From Algibacter sp. L3A6 (GTDB taxonomy: Bacteria > Bacteroidota > Bacteroidia > Flavobacteriales > Flavobacteriaceae): a stretch of DNA of 64,000 nucleotides. The notes under the pieces are model-generated. The model searched no databases, was not told where the DNA came from, and saw only the letters and a list, made by a program, of their open reading frames with translations. The position numbers were made by a program, and so were the translations under genes. Position 1 is the first letter of the stretch. Every line of letters begins with the position of its first letter. The stretch is taken from NCBI RefSeq assembly GCF_009796825.1, contig NZ_CP047030.1:4214501-4278500 (forward strand), written 5' to 3'. This document shows positions 43,116 to 51,508 of the stretch, piece after piece.

Positions 43116-44489
43116 ATGAAAAATGTAACAGCTGTTTTTGATATAGGAAAAACTAATAAAAAGTTTTTCCTATTCGATAAAGATTTTAAAGAAGTACACA
43201 AGGAATATATTTCATTTGATGAAATAGAAGATGAAGACGGCCATCCAACTGAGAATCTTATTGCACTGCAAAAATGGCTTAAAGACGTTTTTAATCGTAT
43301 TCTTAAAGCAGAACAATTCAAGGTTAAAGCGATTAACTTTTCTACTTATGGTGCAAGCTTTGTTCATATTGATGAAGAGGGCAACCCCGTAACTCCTTTA
43401 TATAACTACACTAAAGCGCTCCCCGAGGACATTATTACCTCTTTTTTTGAGGAATATGGACCAAAAGAAGATTTCTTAAAACAAACTGGGTGTGCCGATT
43501 TAAGCATGCTCAATTCCGGTTTGCAACTCTATTGGTTAAAGAAAACAAAACCCGAAGTATTTAATAAAATTAAGTATTCTTTGCACTTACCTCAATATTT
43601 AAGTTATGTGTTCACTGGGGTGCCATTTAGCGAATATACAAGTATAGGTTGCCATACTGCGCTTTGGGATTATCAAGCGAAAGATTACCATCCATGGGTG
43701 TATAAGGAAGGTTTAAATAAAATTCTTCCTCCTATCGTTTCTACAGAAACGAGCATTAACATGAATTACAATGGTAACCGTATTAAAATAGGTGTAGGAA
43801 TACACGATAGCTCTGCGGCTTTACTCCCCTATGTTAGAAGTATCAATAAAAAATTTGTACTTATTTCTACAGGCACTTGGAGCATAGTATTTAACCCGTT
43901 TACAGATAACCCAATATCAGAGGATACTAACGATAGAGATGCCATTAATTACATGCGTATTAACGGTAAACCAGTTAAAGCCTCTCGATTATTTTTAGGT
44001 AACGAATATAAAATTCAGGTTGAAAAATTAAATAAACGCTACGGCGTTGATGATGATTACCACAGAAATGTGAAATTTAATTATGATACATATTTAGAAA
44101 TTGTAAAAGATTTTAAACATGCTTTTAAATGGGAAGGCTTAATAGATGAAGATATGCCTACTCAAACACAAATAGCATTTACAAAATATGAACATGCCTA
44201 CCATCAATTAATGACCGAGCTCGTTTTATTACAAATTAAATGTGTAAAAAAAGCCATTGGTAATGACGACATTACTAGATTATATGTCGACGGCGGGTTT
44301 AGCGACAACGACCTTTATATAAAATTGCTATCACACTACTTTAGGGATAAAAAATTACGAACTACACAAGCGTCTTTAGGCTCTGCACTTGGAGCTGCCA
44401 TATCTATTTCGGATACACGTTTAAACTCTAAATTCTTAAAAAAGAATTACGCTCTAAAAAAACACGTCCCGTTTATAATAAGTGATTAA
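43116..44489 (+). CDS. rhaB: Rhamnulokinase (FGGY family)
   Basis: A 457-residue sugar kinase that phosphorylates L-rhamnulose at O1. The FGGY fold shows the phosphate-1 region VFDIGKTNKKFFLFD (about 6-20), GVGIHDSSAALLPYV (near 230), STGTWSIVFNP (near 251), and LYVDGGFSDNDLYIKLL (near 389), the adenosine-binding end. It differs from the E. coli RhaB by being a shorter, Bacteroidota-type enzyme, and I call rhamnulokinase because of its place between rhamnose isomerase and the aldolase-like gene. It starts 11 bases after the isomerase stop. Confidence 0.88.
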   Translation: MKNVTAVFDIGKTNKKFFLFDKDFKEVHKEYISFDEIEDEDGHPTENLIALQKWLKDVFNRILKAEQFKVKAINFSTYGASFVHIDEEGNPVTPLYNYTKALPEDIITSFFEEYGPKEDFLKQTGCADLSMLNSGLQLYWLKKTKPEVFNKIKYSLHLPQYLSYVFTGVPFSEYTSIGCHTALWDYQAKDYHPWVYKEGLNKILPPIVSTETSINMNYNGNRIKIGVGIHDSSAALLPYVRSINKKFVLISTGTWSIVFNPFTDNPISEDTNDRDAINYMRINGKPVKASRLFLGNEYKIQVEKLNKRYGVDDDYHRNVKFNYDTYLEIVKDFKHAFKWEGLIDEDMPTQTQIAFTKYEHAYHQLMTELVLLQIKCVKKAIGNDDITRLYVDGGFSDNDLYIKLLSHYFRDKKLRTTQASLGSALGAAISISDTRLNSKFLKKNYALKKHVPFIISD

Positions 44490-44516
44490 CTACTAATTTT
44501 TATTAAAATACTTACA

Positions 44517-45806
44517 ATGTCTAAGAAAATAAATTTAGAACATCCAAGAGATCAAATTACTACTATTATAAGTAGAATATACAAAAGAGGCATGACCACA
44601 ACATCTGGTGGTAATATTTCAATTATTGATGATAACGGTAATATTTGGGTTACACCTTCGGCTATAGACAAAGGGTCTTTAAGAGCGTCAGATATTATTT
44701 GTGTACAAAAAGATGGAACTGTTATTGGAAAACACAAACCTTCTTCCGAATTTCCATTCCATAAAGCTATTTATAAAGCACGTCCAGATATTAAATCTGT
44801 AATTCACGCGCATCCACCTGCATTAGTATCATTTAGTATTGTACGACAAATACCGAACACAAATATTATTTCTCAAGCAAAGCATATTTGTGGACCTATT
44901 GGTTATGCAAAGTATAGGTTGCCTGGTAGTGAAGATTTAGGCGATGTTATTGCCGACGAGTTTAAAAAAGGTTACAAAGCCATTATCATGGAAAATCATG
45001 GTACTGTTTTAGGGGGAAGCGACTTAACTGACGCTTTTGAACGTTTTGAAGCTTTAGAGTTTTGCGCAAGTACCATTTTATATGGTTCTCAAATTGGAAC
45101 TCCTAAATATTTGACAGATGAACAAATCGAAGAGTTTGAAGCACAAGCAACCGGTGTATTACCTGAAATGGAGAGCGTTCATTATCCTTCAGACGAAGTT
45201 GAAAAACGTTTAGAAATTTGTAAAATTGTTCAACGCTCATGCCAACAAGGCTTAATGATAAGTTCTTACGGTACAGTATCTATGCGCTGGAACAAGAATG
45301 ACTTTCTTATTACTCCAACAGGAAGTAACCGTTGGGATTTAAACATTCAAGATATTGTCCAAATTAAAGACGGAAAACGAGAAGCTGGTAAAACACCAAG
45401 TAGAGCGGCTTGGATTCATCAAGAAATTTACAATCGTAACCCTGATGTAAATTCTATAATTATGACGCAATCACCTTATTTAATGGCGTTCGGAGTCACT
45501 GGAGAATACTTAAATGTACGTACCATACCAGAAAGTTGGATCTTTTTACAAGACATTAATGTCGTAAAATATGGGGATCATTTTAGAAAAAACAACAATT
45601 CTACCATAGTTGATAACTGCGCTACGGCTTTAATTATTGAAAATGATTCAGTCATTATTACAGGAGATAAATTACTTCAAACTTTTGATTATTTGGAAGT
45701 TGCTGAATTCAGTGCTAAATCTATTGTTTTAGGAAATTCTTTAGGACAAATGGTACCTATCAATGATGACCAAGTTGAAGATTTAAGAAAAAAGTTTTTA
45801 TCCTAA
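44517..45806 (+). CDS. Tandem class II aldolase/adducin protein with a degenerate second domain
   Basis: A 429-residue protein with two class II aldolase/adducin domains. Domain 1 (about 10-205) is canonical: GGNISI, a possible catalytic Glu in KPSSEFPFHKAIY, the zinc site HAHPPALVS (near 98) and ENHGTVLGG. Domain 2 (about 225-429) keeps the fold pattern (SYGTVSMRW, TPTGSNRWDL, KTPSRAAWIHQEIY) but the equivalent of HAHP is TQSPYLMAFG, and the late His region reads ENDSVIITGD. So the second copy appears catalytically dead and could be structural or regulatory. The operon already has a fused aldolase, so this may process another sugar phosphate. It lies between the kinase and a permease. Confidence 0.85.
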   Translation: MSKKINLEHPRDQITTIISRIYKRGMTTTSGGNISIIDDNGNIWVTPSAIDKGSLRASDIICVQKDGTVIGKHKPSSEFPFHKAIYKARPDIKSVIHAHPPALVSFSIVRQIPNTNIISQAKHICGPIGYAKYRLPGSEDLGDVIADEFKKGYKAIIMENHGTVLGGSDLTDAFERFEALEFCASTILYGSQIGTPKYLTDEQIEEFEAQATGVLPEMESVHYPSDEVEKRLEICKIVQRSCQQGLMISSYGTVSMRWNKNDFLITPTGSNRWDLNIQDIVQIKDGKREAGKTPSRAAWIHQEIYNRNPDVNSIIMTQSPYLMAFGVTGEYLNVRTIPESWIFLQDINVVKYGDHFRKNNNSTIVDNCATALIIENDSVIITGDKLLQTFDYLEVAEFSAKSIVLGNSLGQMVPINDDQVEDLRKKFLS

Positions 45807-45858
45807 CAGCACTAAAATTATAAATACTAATACATCGTATAAAAAAACAACCAACTAA

Positions 45859-47274
45859 ATGAGCCAAGTAAGTATAGAACAAGATGCAATTGAAGATATT
45901 GCAGGAGGAGAATTTGAAAGAACCCCGGTACCAACATCCAAATTAAAAGGATGGAAAAGCTTTATAGGTATGTATGCCGGTGAACATGCAGCTGGAACAG
46001 AATTTATGATTGGTCCATTATTCCTAACAGCCGGTGTAAGTGCATTCGATTTAATTATAGGTTTACTAATAGGAAATTTATTAGCAGTATTAAGTTGGCG
46101 TTTTTTAACAGCTGAAATAGCTGTTAAAAATAGGCTGACTCTATATTATCAATTAGAAAAAATTTGCGGAAAAAAATTGGTTACAGGCTATAACTTAGCC
46201 AACGGTATTTTATTCTGCTTTTTAGCAGGTTCTATGATCACGGTTTCTGCTACTGCCGTAGGTATTCCTTTTAATATGCCTATGCCAAAATTGGATGATA
46301 CACTTCCAAATGGAATGACGTGGGTTATTATAGTAATTGTAATTGGAGCCGTAATTTCATTAATTGCGGCACGCGGTTATGACACCGTTACCAAAGCAGC
46401 AAATTGGATGTCTCCAATTATTGTGCTAGCTTTTATTGCTTGTGGAATTGTAGCTTTAAGCCAACTAGGTGTAGATAGCTTTTCTAAATTTTGGGATATT
46501 TGGGGTGAAGGTTCAGACCCCTTTCCTGGTCAAACAAAATTCACCTTTTGGCATGTTGTTATTTGGTCTTGGTTTGCTAATGGTGCCATGCATATTGGTA
46601 TGTCCGATCTATCAGTATTTAGATTCGCAAAAGAAGCAAAAGCCGGATGGGCTACTGCCGCAGGAATGTACGTAGGGCACTATATGGCATGGATTGCTGC
46701 TGCTCTACTTTATGCTGTATATATTCAGTCTCCAGAAGCATTATCATATTTAAATAACGGACAAGCGCCTCCTGTAGCCCCTGGTCCCATGGCATATAAT
46801 GCTATTGGCGTTTTAGGAATTATTGCCGTAGTATTAGCTGGTTGGACAACCGCTAACCCAACAATTTATAGAGCTGGTTTAGCTTTTCAAGCTATTCTAC
46901 CTAAATTATCTACTGCAAAAGTGACCATTTTGGCTGGTACATTAGCAACAATTGCCGGTCTGTTTCCTGCTTTCGCCATGAAGCTTTTAGGCTTTGTTGC
47001 GCTATACGGTTTTATTTTAGCACCTTTTGGAGCTATCATTGTATTCGAACATTTTTTTCATAAAAAAGCGGGTATTATAAAAAACTACGCTGAGGCGGCA
47101 AACCTATCTTTTAGCAAATCTGTATTTTGGGCTTGGGCTATTAGCTTTGGCTTATTCTACTTCATATCTATACAATTTGATGTCTTTCTATCATTTGTCA
47201 CACTGCCTGCTTGGTTATTATGCGGACTACTCTTCTTAATATTTAGTAAGTATTTTCAAAACAAAAAAAACTAA
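45859..47274 (+). CDS. NCS1-like permease, possible rhamnose transporter
   Basis: A 471-residue membrane protein with about 12 hydrophobic segments. The N terminus carries MYAGEHAAGTEFMIGPLFLTAGVSAFDLIIG, and later GAVISLIAARGYDTVTKAANW and VVLAGWTTANPTIYRAGLAFQAI, which look like the nucleobase-cation-symport-1 (cytosine permease) fold. NCS1 members usually carry nucleobases, so the family tells little here. Within a rhamnose operon with no RhaT or MFS sugar transporter it is the best candidate for L-rhamnose uptake across the inner membrane; that is inference. It could instead carry a related sugar or metabolite. Confidence 0.82.
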   Translation: MSQVSIEQDAIEDIAGGEFERTPVPTSKLKGWKSFIGMYAGEHAAGTEFMIGPLFLTAGVSAFDLIIGLLIGNLLAVLSWRFLTAEIAVKNRLTLYYQLEKICGKKLVTGYNLANGILFCFLAGSMITVSATAVGIPFNMPMPKLDDTLPNGMTWVIIVIVIGAVISLIAARGYDTVTKAANWMSPIIVLAFIACGIVALSQLGVDSFSKFWDIWGEGSDPFPGQTKFTFWHVVIWSWFANGAMHIGMSDLSVFRFAKEAKAGWATAAGMYVGHYMAWIAAALLYAVYIQSPEALSYLNNGQAPPVAPGPMAYNAIGVLGIIAVVLAGWTTANPTIYRAGLAFQAILPKLSTAKVTILAGTLATIAGLFPAFAMKLLGFVALYGFILAPFGAIIVFEHFFHKKAGIIKNYAEAANLSFSKSVFWAWAISFGLFYFISIQFDVFLSFVTLPAWLLCGLLFLIFSKYFQNKKN

Positions 47275-47307
47275 ACTTATTTATAATAACATTAAAATCA
47301 ATATACT

Positions 47308-48747
47308 TTGAAAACATATAAACAATATATAAACGGTCAGTTTATAAACTCAACCTCTACAACTCGAATTAACGTCTTAAACCCATGTAATGAAGAAGTT
47401 ATTAGCTCAATCCCAACAGGTTCTGTGCAAGACGCAAATTTAGCATTAGAAGCCGCTAAAGATGCACAACCAAAATGGGAAGCATTACCTGCTGTACAAC
47501 GTGGTGCTTTTCTACATAAAATGGCAGATGTTATTAGAAAAAATAGAGTTTATTTGGCTGAAACATTATCTAAAGAACAAGCTAAAGTTATTGGTTTAGC
47601 CCAAGTAGAAATTGATGTTACCGCCGATTATTTTGATTATAACGCCGGTTGGGCAAGACGAATTGAAGGTGAGATTATTCAAAGTGACCGTGAAAAAGAA
47701 CATATCTATTTACATAAAGTGCCAATTGGCGTAGCGGTAGGAATCTGCCCTTGGAATTTCCCGTTTTTTGTAATGGCACGCAAAGTAGCGGCATCTTTAA
47801 TTACTGGCAATACATGCGTAATTAAACCAAGTTCTGAAGCACCAAATACCATTATGGAATTTGCTGAATTGATTCAGAATATTGGTATGGCTCCAGGTGT
47901 ATTAAACTTTGTTTGTGGCTCTGGTAGACTTATTGGAAATGCATTATCTAAAAGTCCTATCACAGGTATTATTAGTTTAACAGGAAGCGTTTCCGCAGGT
48001 CAACAAATAATAACTGCTGCTTCGGAAAACATAACTAAAGTATCATTAGAATTAGGAGGAAAAGCTCCGGCCATTGTATGCTCTGATGCTAATTTGGATT
48101 TAGCTGTAAATGCCATCGTATCATCCAAAGTGATTTTTAGTGGACAAGTTTGTAATTGTGCAGAACGCGTTTATGTACAAGATGATATTTATGATGAATT
48201 TGTAGAAAAAATTACGAAAAAAATTAGTGAGGTGAAAATTGACGATGCCCTAACAGGAATCGATGCCGATATGAGTAGTTTAGTTTCTCAATCTCAAATC
48301 GACAAGATTTCTGAAATGGTTGAGTTCGCAAAAAAAGAAGGTGCAGAAGTATTAATTGGGGGAAAACGTGCCGAAAATTTTAATAAAGGTTATTTCTACG
48401 AACCAACACTTTTAACGAATGTTTCTCAACAAATGGAAATTATTCAAGAAGAAGTTTTTGGCCCTGTGTTACCTATCATGAAGTTTAATTCAATAGACGA
48501 AGCCATAGCTTTATCAAACGATTCTCAATTTGGGTTAACCTCTTCTGTGTTTTCTGAGAATTTTAATAATATCATGAAAATTACCAACGAGCTCCAGTTT
48601 GGCGAAACCTATGTAAATCGCGAACACTTTGAAGCTATGCAAGGCTTCCACGCTGGTTGGAAGAAATCGGGTATTGGAGGCGCTGACGGCAAGCATGGTA
48701 TGGAAGAGTTTTTGCAAACCAAAGTAGTTTATGCTAAATATTTCTAA
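47308..48747 (+). CDS. aldA: Lactaldehyde dehydrogenase (aldehyde dehydrogenase family)
   Basis: A 479-residue NAD-dependent aldehyde dehydrogenase. The start codon is TTG at 47308 (MKTYKQYINGQF), which matches the usual N terminus. PWNFPFFVMARKVAASL, the NAD-binding LTGSVSAGQQII, the catalytic base in VSLELGGKAPAI and the nucleophile in GQVCNCAERVYV are all present; the C-terminal GFHAGWKKSGIGGADGKHGMEEF is typical. Closest functional match by setting is E. coli AldA, which oxidises L-lactaldehyde to lactate. Since the fused protein at 39625 may do the same, one may serve glycolaldehyde or another aldehyde. Last structural gene of the operon. Confidence 0.9.
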   Translation: MKTYKQYINGQFINSTSTTRINVLNPCNEEVISSIPTGSVQDANLALEAAKDAQPKWEALPAVQRGAFLHKMADVIRKNRVYLAETLSKEQAKVIGLAQVEIDVTADYFDYNAGWARRIEGEIIQSDREKEHIYLHKVPIGVAVGICPWNFPFFVMARKVAASLITGNTCVIKPSSEAPNTIMEFAELIQNIGMAPGVLNFVCGSGRLIGNALSKSPITGIISLTGSVSAGQQIITAASENITKVSLELGGKAPAIVCSDANLDLAVNAIVSSKVIFSGQVCNCAERVYVQDDIYDEFVEKITKKISEVKIDDALTGIDADMSSLVSQSQIDKISEMVEFAKKEGAEVLIGGKRAENFNKGYFYEPTLLTNVSQQMEIIQEEVFGPVLPIMKFNSIDEAIALSNDSQFGLTSSVFSENFNNIMKITNELQFGETYVNREHFEAMQGFHAGWKKSGIGGADGKHGMEEFLQTKVVYAKYF

Positions 48748-48767
48748 TATTAAAGAGATTTTAAAAT

Positions 48768-48805
48768 AAAAAGGTAATCTATTTAATTAAGTAGATTACC
48801 TTTTT
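48768..48805 (+). terminator. Rho-independent terminator after the rhamnose operon
   Basis: AAAAAGGTAATCTA (48768-48781) pairs perfectly with TAGATTACCTTTTT (48792-48805), followed by more T. It separates the rhamnose operon from the GntR gene. Confidence 0.92.
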
Positions 48806-48870
48806 TTTAACAACAAGTTCTTTTAAAACAGTACTAAATTAAAAGATTTTAGTTCCTAAACTCTTATTAT

Positions 48871-48892
48871 AAAAGTGTGAGTTTACACTTTT
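48871..48892. promoter_or_regulatory. Inverted repeat upstream of the GntR regulator
   Basis: AAAAGTGT (48871-48878), spacer GAGTTT, ACACTTTT (48885-48892): perfect 8-bp arms 24 bases before the ATG at 48917. It probably is the operator by which the regulator controls itself. The same GTGT-N6-ACAC geometry occurs at 83-98. Confidence 0.6.
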
Positions 48893-48916
48893 TAACTATT
48901 AGTTAATTTCTCATTT

Positions 48917-49963
48917 ATGAATTTACTTAAAGACTTAAAGCTCAAAAAAAGCAATAAAACTCCCTTATATTTACAAATAGCCAATAGTCTTACCTACAAC
49001 ATATCAAAAGGAAGCATTAAAATGAATGAAAAACTTCCATCGATTAATGTTTTTAGCAAAGAATACAAAGTATCTAGAGACACTGTCGAAAAGGCTTACA
49101 ACGTGTTAAAGGATAAGAAAATAATTATTGGAATAAAAGGCAAGGGTGTTTATATAAACAGAACTAAATTAATCTCAAAAATAAACATTCTATTTCTTGT
49201 CAATAAATTAAGTGCTTACAAACTAGAAACATACCATTCTTTCCTAAAAAACATTGGTAATAGATATCATACGGATTTTGAAATTTATAATAGTGAAAAA
49301 TCATTTTGCGTTAACTTGATGGAAAAGAACAAAATGAGGTATGATTATTATGTTATAATACCACATTTTAAATGTACCAATGTTAACCAAATAAATATTA
49401 AGAATGACGCACTAAAAGCCATAGCAAGTATACCTAGAGAAAAACTTGTTTTAATGGATAATAACGAATTAACCATAGATGGCGATATCATAGAAATATA
49501 TCAAGATTTTGAAAATGATATTTACAATGCACTCAAAAATGGATTAAAAAAAATAGCTAACTACAAAAGGTTGAATTTAGTTATTCCAGAAGGAAAAACT
49601 TATCCCTATTTTCATAAAATACGTTGTGGATTTATAAAATTCTGCAATGAACATCTATTTAATTTTAAAATTCTTAATAAAATTAAAGAAGATGAAAGTA
49701 TTAATTCTAGACAATTATTTATTGCAATTTCTGATGATGATTTGGTTAAACTACTAGACATAATAAAAACCAAACGCCTTACTATTGGGCAAGATGTGGG
49801 AATCATATCGTATAATGAGACTCCATTTAAAAGATTATTAGATATCGCTGTTATTTCAACAAATTTTGAAAAAATGGGAGAAACAGCTGCCGATATGATT
49901 ATTAATAATAAAAAAGGTAAAATTAAAAACCCATTTAGTCTTATTGATCGAAATTCAATTTAG
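48917..49963 (+). CDS. GntR-family transcriptional regulator with periplasmic-binding-like sensor domain
   Basis: A 348-residue regulator. Residues about 12-75 form a GntR winged helix (TPLYLQIANSLTYNISKGSI, LPSINVFSKEYKVSRDTVEKAYNVL, GKGVYI). Residues about 88-348 form a LacI/periplasmic-binding-like effector domain (INILFLVNKLSAYKL at its start, KTKRLTIGQDVGIISYNETPF and AVISTNFEKMGETAADMII at its end). Bacteroides FucR is a known GntR regulator of a sugar operon, so a rhamnose or rhamnulose effector is plausible. It lies right after the rhamnose operon and has its own inverted repeat, but no CAGGAT module. A truncated paralogue is at 62492. Confidence 0.9.
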   Translation: MNLLKDLKLKKSNKTPLYLQIANSLTYNISKGSIKMNEKLPSINVFSKEYKVSRDTVEKAYNVLKDKKIIIGIKGKGVYINRTKLISKINILFLVNKLSAYKLETYHSFLKNIGNRYHTDFEIYNSEKSFCVNLMEKNKMRYDYYVIIPHFKCTNVNQINIKNDALKAIASIPREKLVLMDNNELTIDGDIIEIYQDFENDIYNALKNGLKKIANYKRLNLVIPEGKTYPYFHKIRCGFIKFCNEHLFNFKILNKIKEDESINSRQLFIAISDDDLVKLLDIIKTKRLTIGQDVGIISYNETPFKRLLDIAVISTNFEKMGETAADMIINNKKGKIKNPFSLIDRNSI

Positions 49964-50013
49964 GATATCGTCTTATTTTTTCAGCCCTATTTAAGTACAA
50001 ATACATACAAAAA

Positions 50014-50036
50014 GGCAGTAATATATTATTACTGCC
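50014..50036. terminator. Terminator between GntR and the minus-strand oxidoreductase
   Basis: GGCAGTAATA (50014-50023), loop TAT, TATTACTGCC (50027-50036), with A and T runs on either side. It ends the two convergent units. Confidence 0.8.
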
Positions 50037-50162
50037 TCTTTCAAACTAAACTAACCCAAAAAATAAATTTAATTACTTAACTACGGTTTCCTTTAACATA
50101 TTTCTTTTTAATTATAGAACTTCTTTCTATTCGAACTCATGTCTATTAATTAATCCCTAATA

Positions 50163-51503
50163 TTAAAATTTAGGATCCCAACCCGCTTCGTATTTACGAC
50201 TCCATAACGCCATAGCATCACGATTATACATGGCACCTGTACTATCATTAACATCAAACCCTTTGTTAATTCGATAAGCAATATTAGCATAATGCACTAA
50301 TGCCATACTTTTACTAGCGTCATCAATAGGAGCTGTTAAATTATCTTTACCACGGATGGTATCAAAAAGATTTTGAACGTGTTTTGTTGATATTGCACCA
50401 CCACCACCTAAAGCTGTTCCTGATTCATTTGAGACGGTTTTACTATCTCTAATAACTTTTCCTCTACGATCATATAAAATGTACTTACCTCTATCTACAA
50501 AAACAGTTCCTTCTGTTCCATAAATAACGGTACCTCTACCATTGCCGTAAGTACCATAACTATTTCTAGACTTTCCGTCCCATTTAATAACTTTGTTGTC
50601 TGCAAATTTGAAGGTAGCTTCCATATCGTCATACATTTCCCAACCATCATTAACAAAATGACGCTTTTCAGCTTCTACGTATACATGCTGAGGAAAATCT
50701 ACTTCTAGTGCCCAACGTGCTACATCCAATTCGTGTGTTCCATTATTACCTGCCTCTGCTGTACCATAGTCCCAACCGTACCAATGCCAATTGTAATCCC
50801 AAGTTTCTGATGTATAATCACGTCTAGGAGCCGGGCCTTGCCACAAATCCCAATCTAAACCATTTGGTACAGGCGCACTTTTTTGATGAGGAACAGATCC
50901 ACGGCTGTTATTATAAAAAGCCACAGCTTTATATGGTTTTCCTATAATACCATTATGAATTTCTTGAATAATTTCTATAGTATGACCTGCAGAACGTTGC
51001 TGATTTCCCATTTGTACCACCTTGTTAAAATGCTTTGACGCTTTTACCAATTGTTCATTTTCGTACATATTATGGCTACATGGTTTTTCAACATAGACAT
51101 GCTTGCCTGCTTTCATGGCCATAATAGACCCTGGTGCATGCCAATGATCTGGAGTTGCGTTAATTAATATATCAACATCTTTATCATCCAATACTTTTCT
51201 AATATCATTTTCTAATGCAGGATTGTAGTTAATATATTTCCTAAATTCTTTTAGACCTTTTAAACGTTGACTTTCCATAACGTCGCATAAATAAAGTAAT
51301 TTCACGTTACTTTCTTTTAGCCCAATAGGTTCCGTAAAGGCCCCTAATCTTCTACCTAAACCTGCTACTGCAACGTTTAAACGTTCGTTAGAACCTACAA
51401 TATTGTTATAGCTTTTAGCAGACATAGCCATGGCAGAACTACCTACTGTAATAGCTGCACCTGCTAAAGTTGTTTTTTTTATAAAGTTTCTTCTTGATGT
51501 CAT
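50163..51503 (-). CDS. Gfo/Idh/MocA-family oxidoreductase, Tat-exported
   Basis: A 446-residue protein with a twin-arginine signal (SRRNFIKKTTLAGAAITVG). The NAD(P)-binding domain shows VAVAGLGRRLGAF (about 44-56), INATPDHWHAPGSIMAMKAGKHVYVEKPCSHN (two pieces near 115-146), and the Gfo/Idh/MocA C-terminal domain follows (WHWYGWDYGTAEAGNNGTHELDVARWAL). Tat-exported members keep the cofactor bound and act in the periplasm. Paired with DUF1080 proteins, such enzymes take part in oxidation of glycosides to 3-keto sugars and reduction of the product. It starts 6 bases after the double DUF1080 gene. Confidence 0.92.
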   Translation of the reverse strand: MTSRRNFIKKTTLAGAAITVGSSAMAMSAKSYNNIVGSNERLNVAVAGLGRRLGAFTEPIGLKESNVKLLYLCDVMESQRLKGLKEFRKYINYNPALENDIRKVLDDKDVDILINATPDHWHAPGSIMAMKAGKHVYVEKPCSHNMYENEQLVKASKHFNKVVQMGNQQRSAGHTIEIIQEIHNGIIGKPYKAVAFYNNSRGSVPHQKSAPVPNGLDWDLWQGPAPRRDYTSETWDYNWHWYGWDYGTAEAGNNGTHELDVARWALEVDFPQHVYVEAEKRHFVNDGWEMYDDMEATFKFADNKVIKWDGKSRNSYGTYGNGRGTVIYGTEGTVFVDRGKYILYDRRGKVIRDSKTVSNESGTALGGGGAISTKHVQNLFDTIRGKDNLTAPIDDASKSMALVHYANIAYRINKGFDVNDSTGAMYNRDAMALWSRKYEAGWDPKF

Positions 51504-51508
51504 AAGTA

